From positions 434,001-498,000 of the forward strand of contig QEYB01000158.1 in NCBI GenBank assembly GCA_017562135.1: 64,000 bases of DNA, in the 5' to 3' direction. Made by a program: the position numbers and the translations under genes. The notes under the pieces were generated by a model. The model was not told the origin of the DNA, did not search any database, and worked only from the letters and a program-made list of their open reading frames with translations. Origin of the DNA: Dipylidium caninum (Eukaryota; Platyhelminthes; Cestoda; Cyclophyllidea; Dipylidiidae). Every line of letters starts with the position of its first letter. Within the stretch, counting starts at the first letter, position 1. Of this stretch, positions 25,251-36,800 are shown piece after piece.

Positions 25251-26826
25251 GGCACACCCTGCACACAGACACATGTAGGTCTGTAAGAGAACCGGCCGGT
25301 CACAGATCGGATCGGGCGCGTTGTGCTTTTGCTCGACCCCCCGGGCGGAGCTGTCGACTGTCCTTCGCTCGGCCACCGTCCGAACATCGGGCGGGACACG
25401 TCTGGCCTCGCAAGATCGTCCGCACGCGGACAGTGGATGCCCTCAGCGCCAGCGCTTCAGACTTAACAGGTGAATTCCGTGTGGAGAAAGGATTTTAAGT
25501 TTGTTTCGTCGACACCCTCAAAGTAGAAAGGCGTGGACTGTGGAATGACTTTCTGCCGACAATTTATCTTGCTGGACCATCTTGGCGAGGTGATCTCGCA
25601 CCCACACCGCCGATTCGTCCGAGAGCGCCTCGGCCAGGCTTTGGACATGGCCACATTTCGAAGGCTGTGGGGCTGCGCAATCGTCGTCTGCTTCCATCGA
25701 CGAGAGCCAGTCAATTTGGGGACTTCACACGCGACGGTGCCTCACCGCTTCGCCTCGGAGCGAAGGGGATCGACATCGTCCCCCACAATCTAGTCTTTAT
25801 TCCCCACTCTCGCGATTGTTGTGTGCGTGAGAGGATGGAGGAGCCGATGCCTCATCGACGAGCCCGTCCGGCTGGCCGTCTTCCGCGGTTGAGCGCGCCG
25901 AACTGCGGCCAGTGCGGTCGCAGGCCACCCACTTGGGGACGGGAAAGTGGTGGGATGCTACGTATTCCACACTGGCATCGCGGACGTCGGCACAAACTCC
26001 GAGAACAGCAGGTGGCCCCGGGACAGACGGCGCCAAAAAGGGACGCTCAGTCAAGGCTGACGGACGTCCCTGTTGAGCTAAGTGAGGGGAATGGGAGAGT
26101 TTTCACCCTTGGAGGACCAGACAAGAGCGAATTTTTCGGCTAATAACTTTTGTAAGGCCTTTGTAGCACCAAAAGTTCCATCTTTACGTGCCTCAAAGGC
26201 CAGAAAAACTTTTTGACCCTCCTTCGTGGCTGAGGGGCCACCTCGGTGTCGCCGACGGTTCGTCAGTTTGTTCAAGGCGCGGAAACAGGCCAGTGTGGAG
26301 GGCTGAGGGCCTGAGGAGAGGTCGTGGAGGGAGGATTTCTCAGTGAATAGTCTTTTGCCAGCCTGCTCAGATGTCCTCGACGCTTGAGACAATGTCGAAC
26401 GCGAGGCGACTGTCTCCCGGCCACTTCGGGCAAGGCGGAGGCGGAGTTCTCAGGCCCCAAAACAGGTTTCACAAATGCCAACTTCGTGCCAACATGAGAG
26501 GCGGTTATCTAAACCGAGGCTCCGCCGGCGCAACTACCGCCTTACCTCCCGGCAGGGCGGCCGCGGTCCCGTCTCGCAACACGAACCGCCCGGAGGGACT
26601 CCGCCTACCACCGACGAATCAGGTTGGCGCCGCGGTGTTTCGACCCGCTCCTAAACAAGTGTGAGTTTTGGAGGCTCGAACAACCCATTTTCTACGGAGA
26701 CTTCCTCCTCCGCACGTACTTTTGCCCCAGTCATTGGCATCACCGTCCACTTCACGCGTCGCCAGCGTCACCAGCGCTTGACACTCGTCCTCCCGTCCGC
26801 GTTAACTGCCCCTCAGGCGTGACAAG

Positions 26827-26984
26827 CTGTCAGCCGAAAATAGGCTTTGGCGGGGGACGAGGGGCGTAAAAATAGGGGCAGGCTGCGCGCGGTCCCGCGG
26901 CGCCTCGACGCCCCGACGCCTGACCGTCTGCCTCCGCCTGGCACGAGCCGTCAACCAAGCTGTCAAACTGTCAGCCGAAAATAG
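26827..26984. repeat. 17-bp direct repeat pair
   Basis: CTGTCAGCCGAAAATAG occurs at 26827-26843 and 26968-26984. A shorter shared word, CAAGCTGTCA, precedes both. Function unknown. Confidence 0.75.
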
Positions 26985-27220
26985 CCACAGGTGCATGACA
27001 GGAGCAGCCTACCTCCACGATTCCTCCCGCCTCGGCCACTTCCCTGTGTAAAAGTCGCCCCGTCGCCAAGTGGGACGAATTTGGCCGTGGCGACTACCAA
27101 GTCGCGGCCGCGCCGAATCGAGCGGAGGCCGCGGAGAGACCAGACTGTGCTCGAAGCACTTTTAGACTTCACAATGAGTGGGTGTGTCGCAGACACATTA
27201 GCGAACTACACGTCTGTCTC

Positions 27221-27241
27221 GTGTGTGTGTGTGTGTGTGTG
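27221..27241. repeat. (GT)n microsatellite
   Basis: About ten GT units without interruption. Confidence 0.9.
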
Positions 27242-27526
27242 ACTGTCTCGAGTTGTGCTTTGTTCTGTACTGTCGTCAGGGCGACTGCCTCCTCGCGGCG
27301 CATCCACGCCGTCCCGATCGCCTCCAGCGCATGCGCCTTCCGTGGAACGCTTTTCCTCGCCCCCAGTGGGACGTCGTTGTCGTTGGCGCAAGTGGAAAGG
27401 GTGGACGGTTGCCCCTGTGAGACGCTTCGCTCGTCCGCTCCACGACCTTGAACTGTCTGTCCAAAATGTCATCCTCGGAAGAAGATCTTGCAAATTACGG
27501 GGACGCAAGATGTTAGACGACGCCTG

Positions 27527-27544
27527 CGTCACACATACGTGACG
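27527..27544. repeat. 18-bp palindromic element, copy 1
   Basis: CGTCACACATACGTGACG: arms CGTCAC and GTGACG around a 6-base centre. An identical copy is at 28167-28184. The arms contain CGTCA/TGACG half-sites of the CREB/ATF type. Confidence 0.85.
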
Positions 27545-28166
27545 CTCGTTGTGAAGGCGCCTGGATGCCGTCGTCTTTCCACCGACCTCTGGTCGTCTCC
27601 TTCCCTTCCTTTTTCCTCCTTCGGTCGTTTCGTGGTTAAATGTAACTGTCTCGGGGGAATCGCAGTCAAAAGGCCAGCCAAGTGTCATTTCAACAACCTT
27701 AGAAGTTTCATAATCGGCGATGCTCAAGGACGATCGACGCCCGCTTAGTCCAGTTTGGACCAGCGCTCCACTCGAGGAGCCTCATAAAGTAACGGCAAGT
27801 GTCTCTACAAAGAAGTTGAGCGTTGAAGGTAAGAGTGGAGCCTTCCATGCCCCATTATTCGTCCTCCTCACACCCAAAAAGACGGCTACTTTTCGTTCCC
27901 CGAACCGCGGATGTCCAAATCCCACTTTTTCTCTTCTAGGTAGCCGTAAGACGAGTAGGTACACGGCTTCTCCGTTCGGTAAATCTCGAATTCTCTAAGC
28001 TATTTCCAGCAGTCATCGGCGCTGCGCGTTCTTTTGGTGTGGGCGCCTGTTCGCCTCTCCGGCGACCGGACGGGATGCTTTGTCCTCAGATTCGGCCATC
28101 TCCAAACCCCTCTGAGAAGCGGCCGGTGGACGTTGGCCTTTGATAACTGAAAGCACTCATCGTTTC

Positions 28167-28184
28167 CGTCACACATACGTGACG
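28167..28184. repeat. 18-bp palindromic element, copy 2
   Basis: Identical over 18 bases to 27527-27544, with 640 bases between the starts. The flanks differ, so this is not a simple long duplication. Confidence 0.85.
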
Positions 28185-31100
28185 GGCAGTTTTTGCCTTT
28201 CTTTCTCCATTTCCCGTGGGGTGTGTAGCTCAGAGTGGACGGCTAACTCCCCGAAGCCCATTTTCCAGCTGGCGGTGCAATGGGCTTGAAAGTTGGTGTC
28301 ATTTGAGCCATCCCCGAAGGAATGAGTGGACGTGGCAAACTACCAGGAGCCAAGCACCAGCTCTTCCGCCGAACCCATCCTCTTTCGTCCTCGCCCACTC
28401 AGCCCCTCCACAAAATGACCCGCCACACGCTGACTGCGTGGAAAAACCGCTCTGCGGTATTCGTTGCCGAGCACCAACGGCGACCGGCCCGCCTCCACCG
28501 GTGGCCGACGACGCAAGTCTCCCTCACCGACACTACACGCATCTAATTTAGGCCCGGCACATTTTTTACCAACAACAATTGCGTGTTTTATAGAATTGCC
28601 TCGAGGTCTTTCCGTGTTTTGCAAAATCGACCCCGGGGAAGCGTGTAAACAATGCCGCCAGTTGTAAAGTCTTGCATGATTCACGTCGGTCCGATGTACG
28701 CCTTGCAGCAAGCAGGAAGGCGGGGAGTTTGGACTCCTGTTTGGACGCAATACACGCAGCGGCTGCGAGCCCCTGGGACGCTGGTTGGCTTGGAACACGC
28801 CTCCACAGGCTCCGGCCGGGTGCAGGTGAACAAGTGTGCGACCTGCTGAGTCCTCGAACACCGCGGAGCTCCTCCACGGGCTGCTTTCCCGTCGGCCTCG
28901 GAAGACGCGTACATGAGGAGACCGGCGGGGCGGGCGGGGGGCGATGGCACCCACGCCGCTCCCCATTAAGCATCGGTGCACGCATGAAATGCTGTTCGGA
29001 GGCCAACTTCACCGCTGTACGAAGGATAAATACGTAAACAGACCATTTGGTGGAAGAATGAGAGGGAAAAATTGGATTTCACGACGCTGCTACGGCCGAG
29101 TAGCAAAGTGGCTGTCAATGGACGCCTGCACTGACCGTCTGTCGTGGTAATTCGCCAATGTGCGTTTGGAAGGACCTCGACTGGGTGTTGCGGCGGCTGG
29201 GGGAGGAGGAGATCTCGCATCGGGAACGACACCGGACCAGCCGCCGCAAAGGAGGGAGCCAGCGCCGCGGAGCACATGAGGCGCTTTCGGCCACCGGATG
29301 TAAACAAAGGGGAAAGGATCCGCGAAAACGATCCTCCACATACCGCCGTTGCCGTCGGGACTGCTGGAGCGATGACGCGAAAAGAAAAAGCGGACACCCT
29401 CGGGCAAAGCTGTTCGGTCACAGTGACGTGAAACGTGGCGGAGAGCCGATTTCAACACGACGAGGCGCTAAACCTCGTCAATTTAAAAAAGCAGGTCAAG
29501 AAGGGTTTCTTGACCAAGTCCTCTCATGACTTATTGACGGCAGATCAGAAACTCTTACTTTCACTGATTGAAGGACCCGCAGAAGCTCCCCAGTCCAGCG
29601 CCGAGGACGAATAGGTGAAGTAGAGCCTCTTGACTGAGTCTTGCGGATGCCATGTCAGAAATTGCGGCTTCTGGGACTCGAAATCCGCCGTCGATTTCGC
29701 CTTTATGTCGCGGGAGTGGAGAGGAGTTCAAGTGTTGCCTTCATGTGTTTGGGGGCAAAGGAAAGGAAGCGTCGGCAAGCCTATCCGCGGAACGAAGGAC
29801 CCTCGGAAGGTCCCAGTCCAGCGCCGAAACTCGAAAACCCCGACGCTCGAGGAGGAATGGTCTCCCTCCTGCCCGAGCACTGGACCGGCTTTAGTCGCAG
29901 GCGGGAGGACCGCCGCGGGGACCATTTGCTCCCCACCCAACGCCGATCGGTGGACGAGATTGGTGTGTTTAATGTCATCCGGCGACCTTGAAAACGTGGC
30001 ACGAACCCAGACGAGTTTAAGGTGAGGCTGGCCGACAATCTTCGTCGACAATCAACCGTCTCGCCAGCCATGTGCCTCATTTTCCGCCAAGATGGTGAGA
30101 AGTCCGAGGTCAAGAATGCGGCTTTTTTCGGTGCTTTGGCCAATTCCATCGCGACCAAAAGACTTTCGTCTCCACCATAGGCCGGTGTCTCGAGGCCGAG
30201 TCGAGAGTGGCTGAGTTGCAAAGGAGAGCCGCTGGATGAAGGCCCAAGGGCGTCCGCAGAACTTGTTGGACAAATCTTCGCCCTCTCGCGTTGATTGCAT
30301 GCTGAAGGACGCCTGAAGGGTCACCGCGAACCGAGGTGCGTTTGGGCCGTCGGCTGTCGTCCCTGACATGGACCTTCTGGACTGGCGAGAGGCGGAACGC
30401 CTTTCTCGGTCGGGCGGCACCCGTCAGTCCCCGTCGTGGCATTTACACAGTCGCACGCCGGCCGTTCGCGTGCTAAAATGCCTCTCCTCTCCCGCCTGCG
30501 GACAGCAGAGCCTCGGCCAAGCCGAAAGGGCGTCAGTCTGCCACGTGCGGATAAATTAACCCGATGCTGCATTCTGGGCAATCGTCGGAGAGCCACCCAC
30601 GCGGAGTCCTCGGCAACCCGCGTCACCACCTCGCCAGCAAACTTTCGGGTCGGCTTGTGAGCCTTTTTCGCGCCACGCCCATGCCTCCTCGGTCGTCTGG
30701 CGAGGGCAAAGAGCCAACGCCCCGATCTGCAGTTCCACTTCTGCAACCGAAGTGGCAGTTGCGCCAAACAAAGTGTAGGAGCGCAAGATTCCCGGCCACC
30801 AGAGCTGAGCCCACGCGCGGGGAGGCCTCGAGAAATACTTCTCCCTACGCCCATAATACCTTCTGTCCAGAATTACGGATCGTCTTGGGGGTTCTGCCAA
30901 ACCTGCCTTTTGAGTCAGCGGTTCCCTTCGTCCCCGTCCCACAGTTGCAACGGAGGCCTTCGCCTCTTCCACCTCGAACGAGGCGGAACTCGGAGAAGAG
31001 AAGGTCCCCATCGATGTGGGAGGAGTTGTCTCCCTCGTCCCCGCTGCCAGAGATCACACCACTTCCACATCTTCCCGTTATACTGTCGTGGAAGTCGGGG

Positions 31101-32644
31101 CTGAACGCTCGCTTTTCCACAGCCGAGAAGCTTTCGCTCTCCCTCATCGCCGTCGATCCAGTTAGTGGAGGCAGCGATCACATAACTGGGTATTTCGGAG
31201 GGCAGCAAACAGCCCCACGAGGGTGTATGGAAGGACTGGGTTTCGACGACTTAACTACCGCCCCCTCAGCGGTCTTCGTGCGTCATTTTAGTCGCCATGG
31301 CCGCCTCCGGCTTCGGCTCGATGAAATGCGCCTGCCTGGAGTGAAGTCTCGCCTGCATACCGACATTTTCAGAGGAGTTTTACCCTCGGAACCGTCACTT
31401 GGGCATGTGACCACCTCCAAGTGGCATCCCAAGGGCCGACAATAACCTGGCCGAAAGGGCAGAGGACAAAGGGGACTTGGACGACATGATATCTGCGTAG
31501 AACTTTTCCCCGAAGTAGTCCGCGTTAGTCTGCGGCGTCGGTGGCAGACGACCGAGGCGCCATCCGCAGCACTGCGTTCAGCAGCTCGTCTCGTCTCGTG
31601 GCGTGGCGTGGACTAGTGGAGGCGAGGGCCACCGGGAGAAGTGTCACACCCGCGCGGTTTTAACCAAAAGTTGCCCTACACGTTGGTTCTCCTCATTTCC
31701 CCCACCAGCATTTCCACACCCGACCGCATTAGCGGGGCTCGGGTGGTCGCGCCCCCCTCGCCGACGTCCCCTAAACTCTAGAGGGGCGCCAAAGCTTCAC
31801 GGCCTCGGCTTTGGCCGCGTTCCTCTTGGCGACTGCGGGTCGCCTCCCCCCACTTTCGTCAGTGTCACCTCTGAGGAATGCCGGTGGAGGCTGTACCGAC
31901 CAGCTTAAGGGCTCAGTCAGGCCGGACAATTGCGTAAATAAACACAGGAACAGGGAATGCTTGCAGGACGGCCGAAAGCCCAGCTGGGAGGGCGGAGGTT
32001 CAGGCAAAGAGGGGCTCGAAAAGGCCTTTTCATCCCCCATAAGACGTTGGATGCGTTCACGTGGTTCCGGATGGCGATTCGCTCTGCCCTAGGAGCCATT
32101 TTCACGGGAGCGAGTGCCTGTGAGGCGGAGGCGGGTCGGTGTGGAAGTAACGCGATTCGCCACATCGTTTTCGGTGTCAACTGGGCGAATTTACAATCTA
32201 CCCTGTCTTGTGATTGTGAGATTACGCGCCGCTCCGTTTTCCACACTCATCTCGCCTCCCAGACTGAGAGTTTTCGCAGTTAAGTTGCCCGACGCGGCAA
32301 TGAATGCGGGTGGGGTTGCTGAACCCCGTTGGCCTCTACGCGCCGAAGGAGCAGAGCAAACTTGACCAGAGGCCTTTTAGCCCACATCCTCCACTGGCAG
32401 CGCTTATTGTCCGAGACCTAATCGAGCAGTAACCACAGCATATGTTACGATGACGACGTTCCCTCGCTGAGTTCGCTTTCATCGCTTTCAGTGCAAATCC
32501 GTTTTCCTAACTATCTGGCGGCGATAGCGACGAATCTCCCACCAACACCACAGCCAGGCAATAAAGGGAAAGACGGTATTTTAAGTTTTGCTGTCAAATG
32601 CTCCCCCTGCAGACACTTTTGTTGGGTTACACGCGTGTATGAGG

Positions 32645-33310
32645 TCAGAAGTTGGAGAACTTCGCGGAGTAGATGATGGGGTCGAGTTGGCGTTTCGCCC
32701 GAGTCGTGGAACTGGCCTGGGCCATCTCGCGACTGCACTCCTCCTCGCATCTCGAGTCCGCGTCTTCGTCTTCGCAGACGAATTTACAAAATGCACTGCT
32801 GGTTTTGTGCCTGCTCACCTACAAAATACGTCGAACAAGCACGAATGCTTGCACAATCATACTACTTTGTTAATAATAAGTAGAAGGAGTCTTTCGTCGG
32901 CTAGTCAAGCCGTGTTTCCTTTCCCATCGGGTGGCTAAAAAGTAAGCATGCCGTCGTTAATCTTATCAAGGAATTTTCTCGATTTAGCAAAAAAAACAAC
33001 CCAAGCACAAAATAGGCAACCGTTTAAAGGCGAAATTCAGTCATCACCCAGGGAAAAGTTGGTGCGGCAATCAGACAGAAACGCCTCCACTAGGACTCGC
33101 TGTGGCAATGTTGAGTGGCATTTCTGGTGACTTTAAGCTTTGATGAGCATAAAATGCGCCGCTCTAAAAAGGTTTAAAAGGTAGGGGGAGCGCATGAGGT
33201 GCAGAAGATACGACACATCAGCTCACCACTCCCGAGGGAAGGAGGAGGAGGAGGAGGAGAGAAGCCACGAGGACGAGGCAGAAGAGCGCTTTAACCCGAA
33301 ACCGATGCAT
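32645..33310 (-). CDS. Candidate secreted cysteine-containing peptide precursor (85 aa), unknown family
   Basis: Two exons on the minus strand, 33310-33227 and 32818-32645, phase 0 on both sides; donor GTGAGC, acceptor TATTTTGTAG. Exon 1 encodes 28 residues that are a textbook signal peptide: MHRFRVK, then a hydrophobic run with seven consecutive leucines, then PSGV. Exon 2 encodes a short mature region with a symmetrical cysteine pattern, C-x3-C, eight mostly acidic residues, C-x3-C, followed by a linker, a Lys-Arg cleavage site and a 14-residue C-terminal peptide QLDPIIYSAKFSNF before the stop. An N-terminal Gln could form pyroglutamate. A canonical TATA box is at 33351-33357, giving a leader of roughly 15-20 bases. 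I do not recognise the family. The C-terminal peptide faintly recalls pedal-peptide/orcokinin sequences (LD near the start, S-x-F at the end), which is weak. It fits a peptide hormone or neuropeptide precursor; the leucine run is a CTC repeat and could vary in length. Confidence 0.65.
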
Positions 33311-33350
33311 TGCCACAGACGATTCGGACGAAGAGGGGCAGAACCTCGGC

Positions 33351-33357
33351 TTTTATA
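33351..33357 (-). promoter_or_regulatory. TATA box of the 33.3-kb peptide gene
   Basis: TATAAAA on the minus strand, about 41 bases before the ATG at 33310. Spacing fits initiation near 33325 with a very short leader. It matters because it places an independent promoter directly in front of the signal-peptide exon. Confidence 0.6.
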
Positions 33358-34077
33358 GCCTCAGTTGACTAAATGGCTTTGGCGGAATGAGGGCACCTGA
33401 AGGCCAACTCGCCTCCCATTGGACACGAACGATTTGACTGACCTCTCGTGGAGAGGCTTTGGGGGCAGAGGCTGGGCGGGGCAGTCAAATACCTCCTCCA
33501 ATCCACATTCGTTTGCATTATATTCGAAGTGGTTGTCCGTTTTTGCCTCATCGAGGCCTTGTTAGTGTGGCCGGAAGGCTATTGCCTTCATTCGCGCTGG
33601 CCAGCAGATTGCAGCCTCCCTGCCGACTCCACTCGAGTCCGCAATGGGCTGCAGTGCCTTTGGCGGCCACTTGAAAGGCGAATTAGGCTGTTCAAGTCAA
33701 AATGGGATGAGAATCAAAACAACCACATGACACAACGGAGGGCGACGATGATGCGTCCTCCCCTCCACCTTCACTACGCGTCTGTTAGCATTATGGGCGC
33801 CCGAAATGCGTCGGAAAAGTGTCTGTGTCGAAAATATTCCCTTTCCACTGGCGCTTCTCCTCCCCGAATACGAAAAGACTCCGGTCGAAATCGAGAGGAG
33901 CCGTGGGCGACCACCACAGACTGCCTAGTCCGCCCATCTCTCGCCGAAGTGGCGCGTCCTAGGCCCGCGTACGTCCGCTCGCCCAGGAGCGGTCGATTGG
34001 GTGCGGCCAGCGAAACTCTAATCCAAATTGCCGTCCCAAGGCTTGTCGCGATGTAAATTCCCTTGTCCCCCGTCGCT

Positions 34078-34521
34078 TTAGCGGCGGGAGAGGACCGCGA
34101 GCAAGTTGATCAAGTGCGGTGTGAGGACAGGAAGCTCCTCACCACGAAAATTGGCCCCCTGAATTGATAAGAAGGCGGGAATTGCACGCTTCGGTGTGGC
34201 CAAGAAGCCGGCGGGAATGCGATCTCCCGAGTCCACCAGGTCCCGACGCGAGCGGCCGAGTCCCCCAAAAGCGTGGGAGTGCAAACACACGGTAGGTGCA
34301 CGATCCAATTCCTTCCCCCGCATCCTCGGCAACCTTGGGGCTGACGACTGCGAGGCTGACTGCGCGGCGGCTTTGGGGGTGAGGAGAAAAGGGCGGCTCG
34401 ATGAGTCCAGGACATTGGAGGGTGAATAAAAGGGACGAGGCATTCGGTGAGGGGATCCACTAATGAAAAATTGTTTGAGGTTGGTTCCACAAGTTTCGTT
34501 CATCCACTCATGAACTTGGGC
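34078..34521 (-). CDS. Candidate terminal exon of an unidentified gene
   Basis: A minus-strand open stretch of about 147 codons begins right after a strong acceptor (a pyrimidine-rich tract ending GGTTCAG) and runs to a stop at 34078. It contains basic sites (GRSRR, TPKR, and LSRR just before the stop) and two cysteines. It lies upstream of the 33.3-kb peptide gene in the same orientation. No upstream exon or signal peptide could be found, and composition here makes open frames common, so this may be chance. Product unknown. Confidence 0.25.
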   Translation of the reverse strand, partial: AQVHEWMNETCGTNLKQFFISGSPHRMPRPFYSPSNVLDSSSRPFLLTPKAAAQSASQSSAPRLPRMRGKELDRAPTVCLHSHAFGGLGRSRRDLVDSGDRIPAGFLATPKRAIPAFLSIQGANFRGEELPVLTPHLINLLAVLSRR

Positions 34522-34620
34522 CTGAACCAAGAGGGAAGAAGACAGATAGTTACGTCTGTGTTAGAAAGTGTGAGTCAAACAAATGAAGAAAAACAAGAAT
34601 GGCACTCATGTGTGCCAAAC

Positions 34621-34647
34621 GACCGACCGACCGACCGACCGACCGAC
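34621..34647. repeat. (GACC)n tetranucleotide repeat
   Basis: Nearly seven perfect GACC units. Confidence 0.9.
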
Positions 34648-35660
34648 TAACCGACCGTTATACACGATGGCGGCTGTTTTTAACCCAAATCATCACTTGT
34701 GATGAAAAGTAAATTCCTCATGATAATCGAAAACAATCTGGCAAATGGGTGGATAAAACTTCACCCAGTCGAGGCGGGTGCGAGCGTTCCCGGACCCCTC
34801 GGGACCGCTGGCACCGCCTTGAGGTCGCAGGAGGGGCTTCTCCTCCGGCCAACGTCACCAGCCTGGCCGGACGGGGAGAACACAACGTCTCGAGGCGGGC
34901 GCTCAACGACTACGAAGACTGAAGTTGAGGTGGCCGCTATTCACTCGGCCGTCGTTCCTTGCAGGCTGGAAAGGCCTCCCCAAGTGGGGCTCCCATCGCG
35001 AGGGATGAGGCAATTAGTTGAGAGGCCACCAGCAACACCCCTGCAAGCGGAAGACCGGCGTGGACGGTGGAAACCGCCCCACTTCGCCGGGCGGCGCATG
35101 AGGAAGGAATACGTGGCCGATGCCGCGGCTCCGGGGACTGCCTCGCCAGAGACCTTCGACTGCCGTGGGCGTCGGTGAGCAAATTGAGTGGGGCAAAGTG
35201 GTGCTGTTTTATTCAGTCGAAAATATGATGCGAAATGTAAAGTTCTGCCCCGGGAGAAGCGCATTTTTTTCCAGCTGCCATAAAAAGAAAGGAACTCCAG
35301 CAAGCCGGGGGGACTGGTGAGGGAGGAACCGTCAGCGGACGCTCGGCTGGCCACGTCCTCCCGTGGCGTCGCGGCCCTCCTCCCTCGGGCCTGCAGACGT
35401 CTCAGGGCACTTGGAACGTGAAGACGCAGTTCTTCTCGGCCTCACCACCTTCTCATCTCCACTCCGCGTGGCCCCTCGTCGTCTGCGAGGAGGAGGACAA
35501 AAATCGCGGAGTTCGACTCGTCCGAAAGAGCAGACCCCCAACAATGGGAAGGATGGGCGGCATCTTGTCTTCTTCCCCTCCCCCCCCCCACCCGCCGCCC
35601 CCACGCAATCTGCGGTGCAGTAGCGACACGTTCGTCCGGTTGTTTAAATGCGCGCCTGCG

Positions 35661-35682
35661 TGTGTGTGTGTGTGTGTGTGTG
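35661..35682. repeat. (TG)n microsatellite
   Basis: Eleven TG units; a CA tract follows about 65 bases later at 35746-35777, so single strands could pair with each other. Confidence 0.9.
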
Positions 35683-35745
35683 AACGTGGGTGCCCACGTA
35701 ACGTTTTATTTGCGTTTGTTGTATGCTGACGCAAATCCAACCACG

Positions 35746-35777
35746 TCACACACACACACACACGCACACACACACGA
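35746..35777. repeat. (CA)n microsatellite
   Basis: CA run with a single interruption, complementary to the nearby TG run at 35661-35682. Confidence 0.9.
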
Positions 35778-36607
35778 CTTTGGACAGGTGTCAAACGCCC
35801 GCACCTCTGCCCTCTCGGCGCGGAAATGCCCGCCTTCGGGGAGCAGGGCAACAGCTCGCTAAAGCAGAGCACAGGAGAGCACAGCCGAGGTCTCCTCTCC
35901 CTGTTCGTGTCAGTCCACCTCTCCTCCGAGGCACGTCAACATCGCCTACGCACATTCTTTAGAAATGAAGATCGGCATTTCATGAAAAAAAGACGACCAC
36001 ATAAATCTTCTGTCTCTTTTGACAAATTCACTTCGCTTTAATGACAAATTGCACAGCATTCTTCACATCCACTCGATATTTCTCACATTAAAGTACCCCG
36101 AAGGAGACCTCTTTTTATTCTAAAAAAAAACACGTGTCACTCGCTCAATCGCAGACCGAAATGTAGAGAGGTTAATGGTAGTTATTTCGACTGAATGGAA
36201 TAAAAAAGGATGCAAAAATGGGTTATGTTTTTGGGCTTTTTTATGCCTCCCATTTTATAGTTTCCAAACTGATAAGCCTCTCCCTGCCCACCTCCTCCTG
36301 CCTCCAAGGGCCACTTAACGTGGACCGAGAAGGGGACAGACAATGAAAAAACGTGGAACTTGGGATTGTCGGCCGGCGAGTCCACTTGTTCCCTGCCTGG
36401 CGTTAACATGAAGGCATTAGAGCAGTCCGCGGAACCGAACAGGCTGTGGTCCTTCATCCAACCTCTGCTTACTCCTATGAGTGACATGGGAGGGAAACGG
36501 CCTACTTTTGGAGGCTCCGTTGACCGGCTTACAGGTGCCGAGCTGACGGTGACGGCATAGCCGAGGATGCAAGGCAGACTCCGTTGCTTTGTCGTAGGTC
36601 GACACGG

Positions 36608-36800
36608 ATGGAAGAGGAGGAGGAGGAGGAGGAGGCGGATGAGGATGAGGAGGAGAAGCCAAGGAGGAGGAGAAGAAAGAGGGGGAAAAAAAGGAAGAGG
36701 AGGAGGTGGAGGTGGAGGCGGAAGCGGAAGAAAAGGAGCAGAAGGTGGAGGAGGGAGAGGAGGCGGATGAGGAGGAGGGGGAGGGGGAGAAGAAGCAGTG
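36608..36800. repeat. Long purine-only tract rich in GGA/GAG
   Basis: Nearly 200 bases in which the plus strand is almost entirely A and G, mostly GAG/GGA triplets. All frames across it are open and give poly-acidic or poly-basic (plus) or Ser/Leu/Pro-rich (minus) nonsense, so I do not annotate a protein. Confidence 0.85.

Larger units (their letters stand above)
20306..32644. other. GC-rich gene-poor block, part 2
   Basis: No gene can be assembled with confidence. It contains microsatellites, two copies of an 18-base palindrome, and isolated open stretches that end at plausible donors, for example plus strand about 23930-24163 (donor GTGAGT), and a coding-like minus-strand stretch around 25548-25740. 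Very long open frames, such as 20863-22005 plus and 22284-23282 minus, look like by-products of base composition. Confidence 0.5.

Noticed and set aside
28222..28300. tRNA-like A box (GTAGCTCAGAGTGG)
   Set aside because: No B box (GGTTCGA-type) at the right distance and no cloverleaf stems.
28322..28546. Open frame starting MSGRGK, like histone H2A or H4
   Set aside because: Only the first six residues match; the rest has no histone-fold sequence. Coincidence.
33448..34056. 202-codon plus-strand frame with a hydrophobic segment
   Set aside because: No signal peptide at its start, no family match, and it is antisense to the better-supported minus-strand signals nearby.
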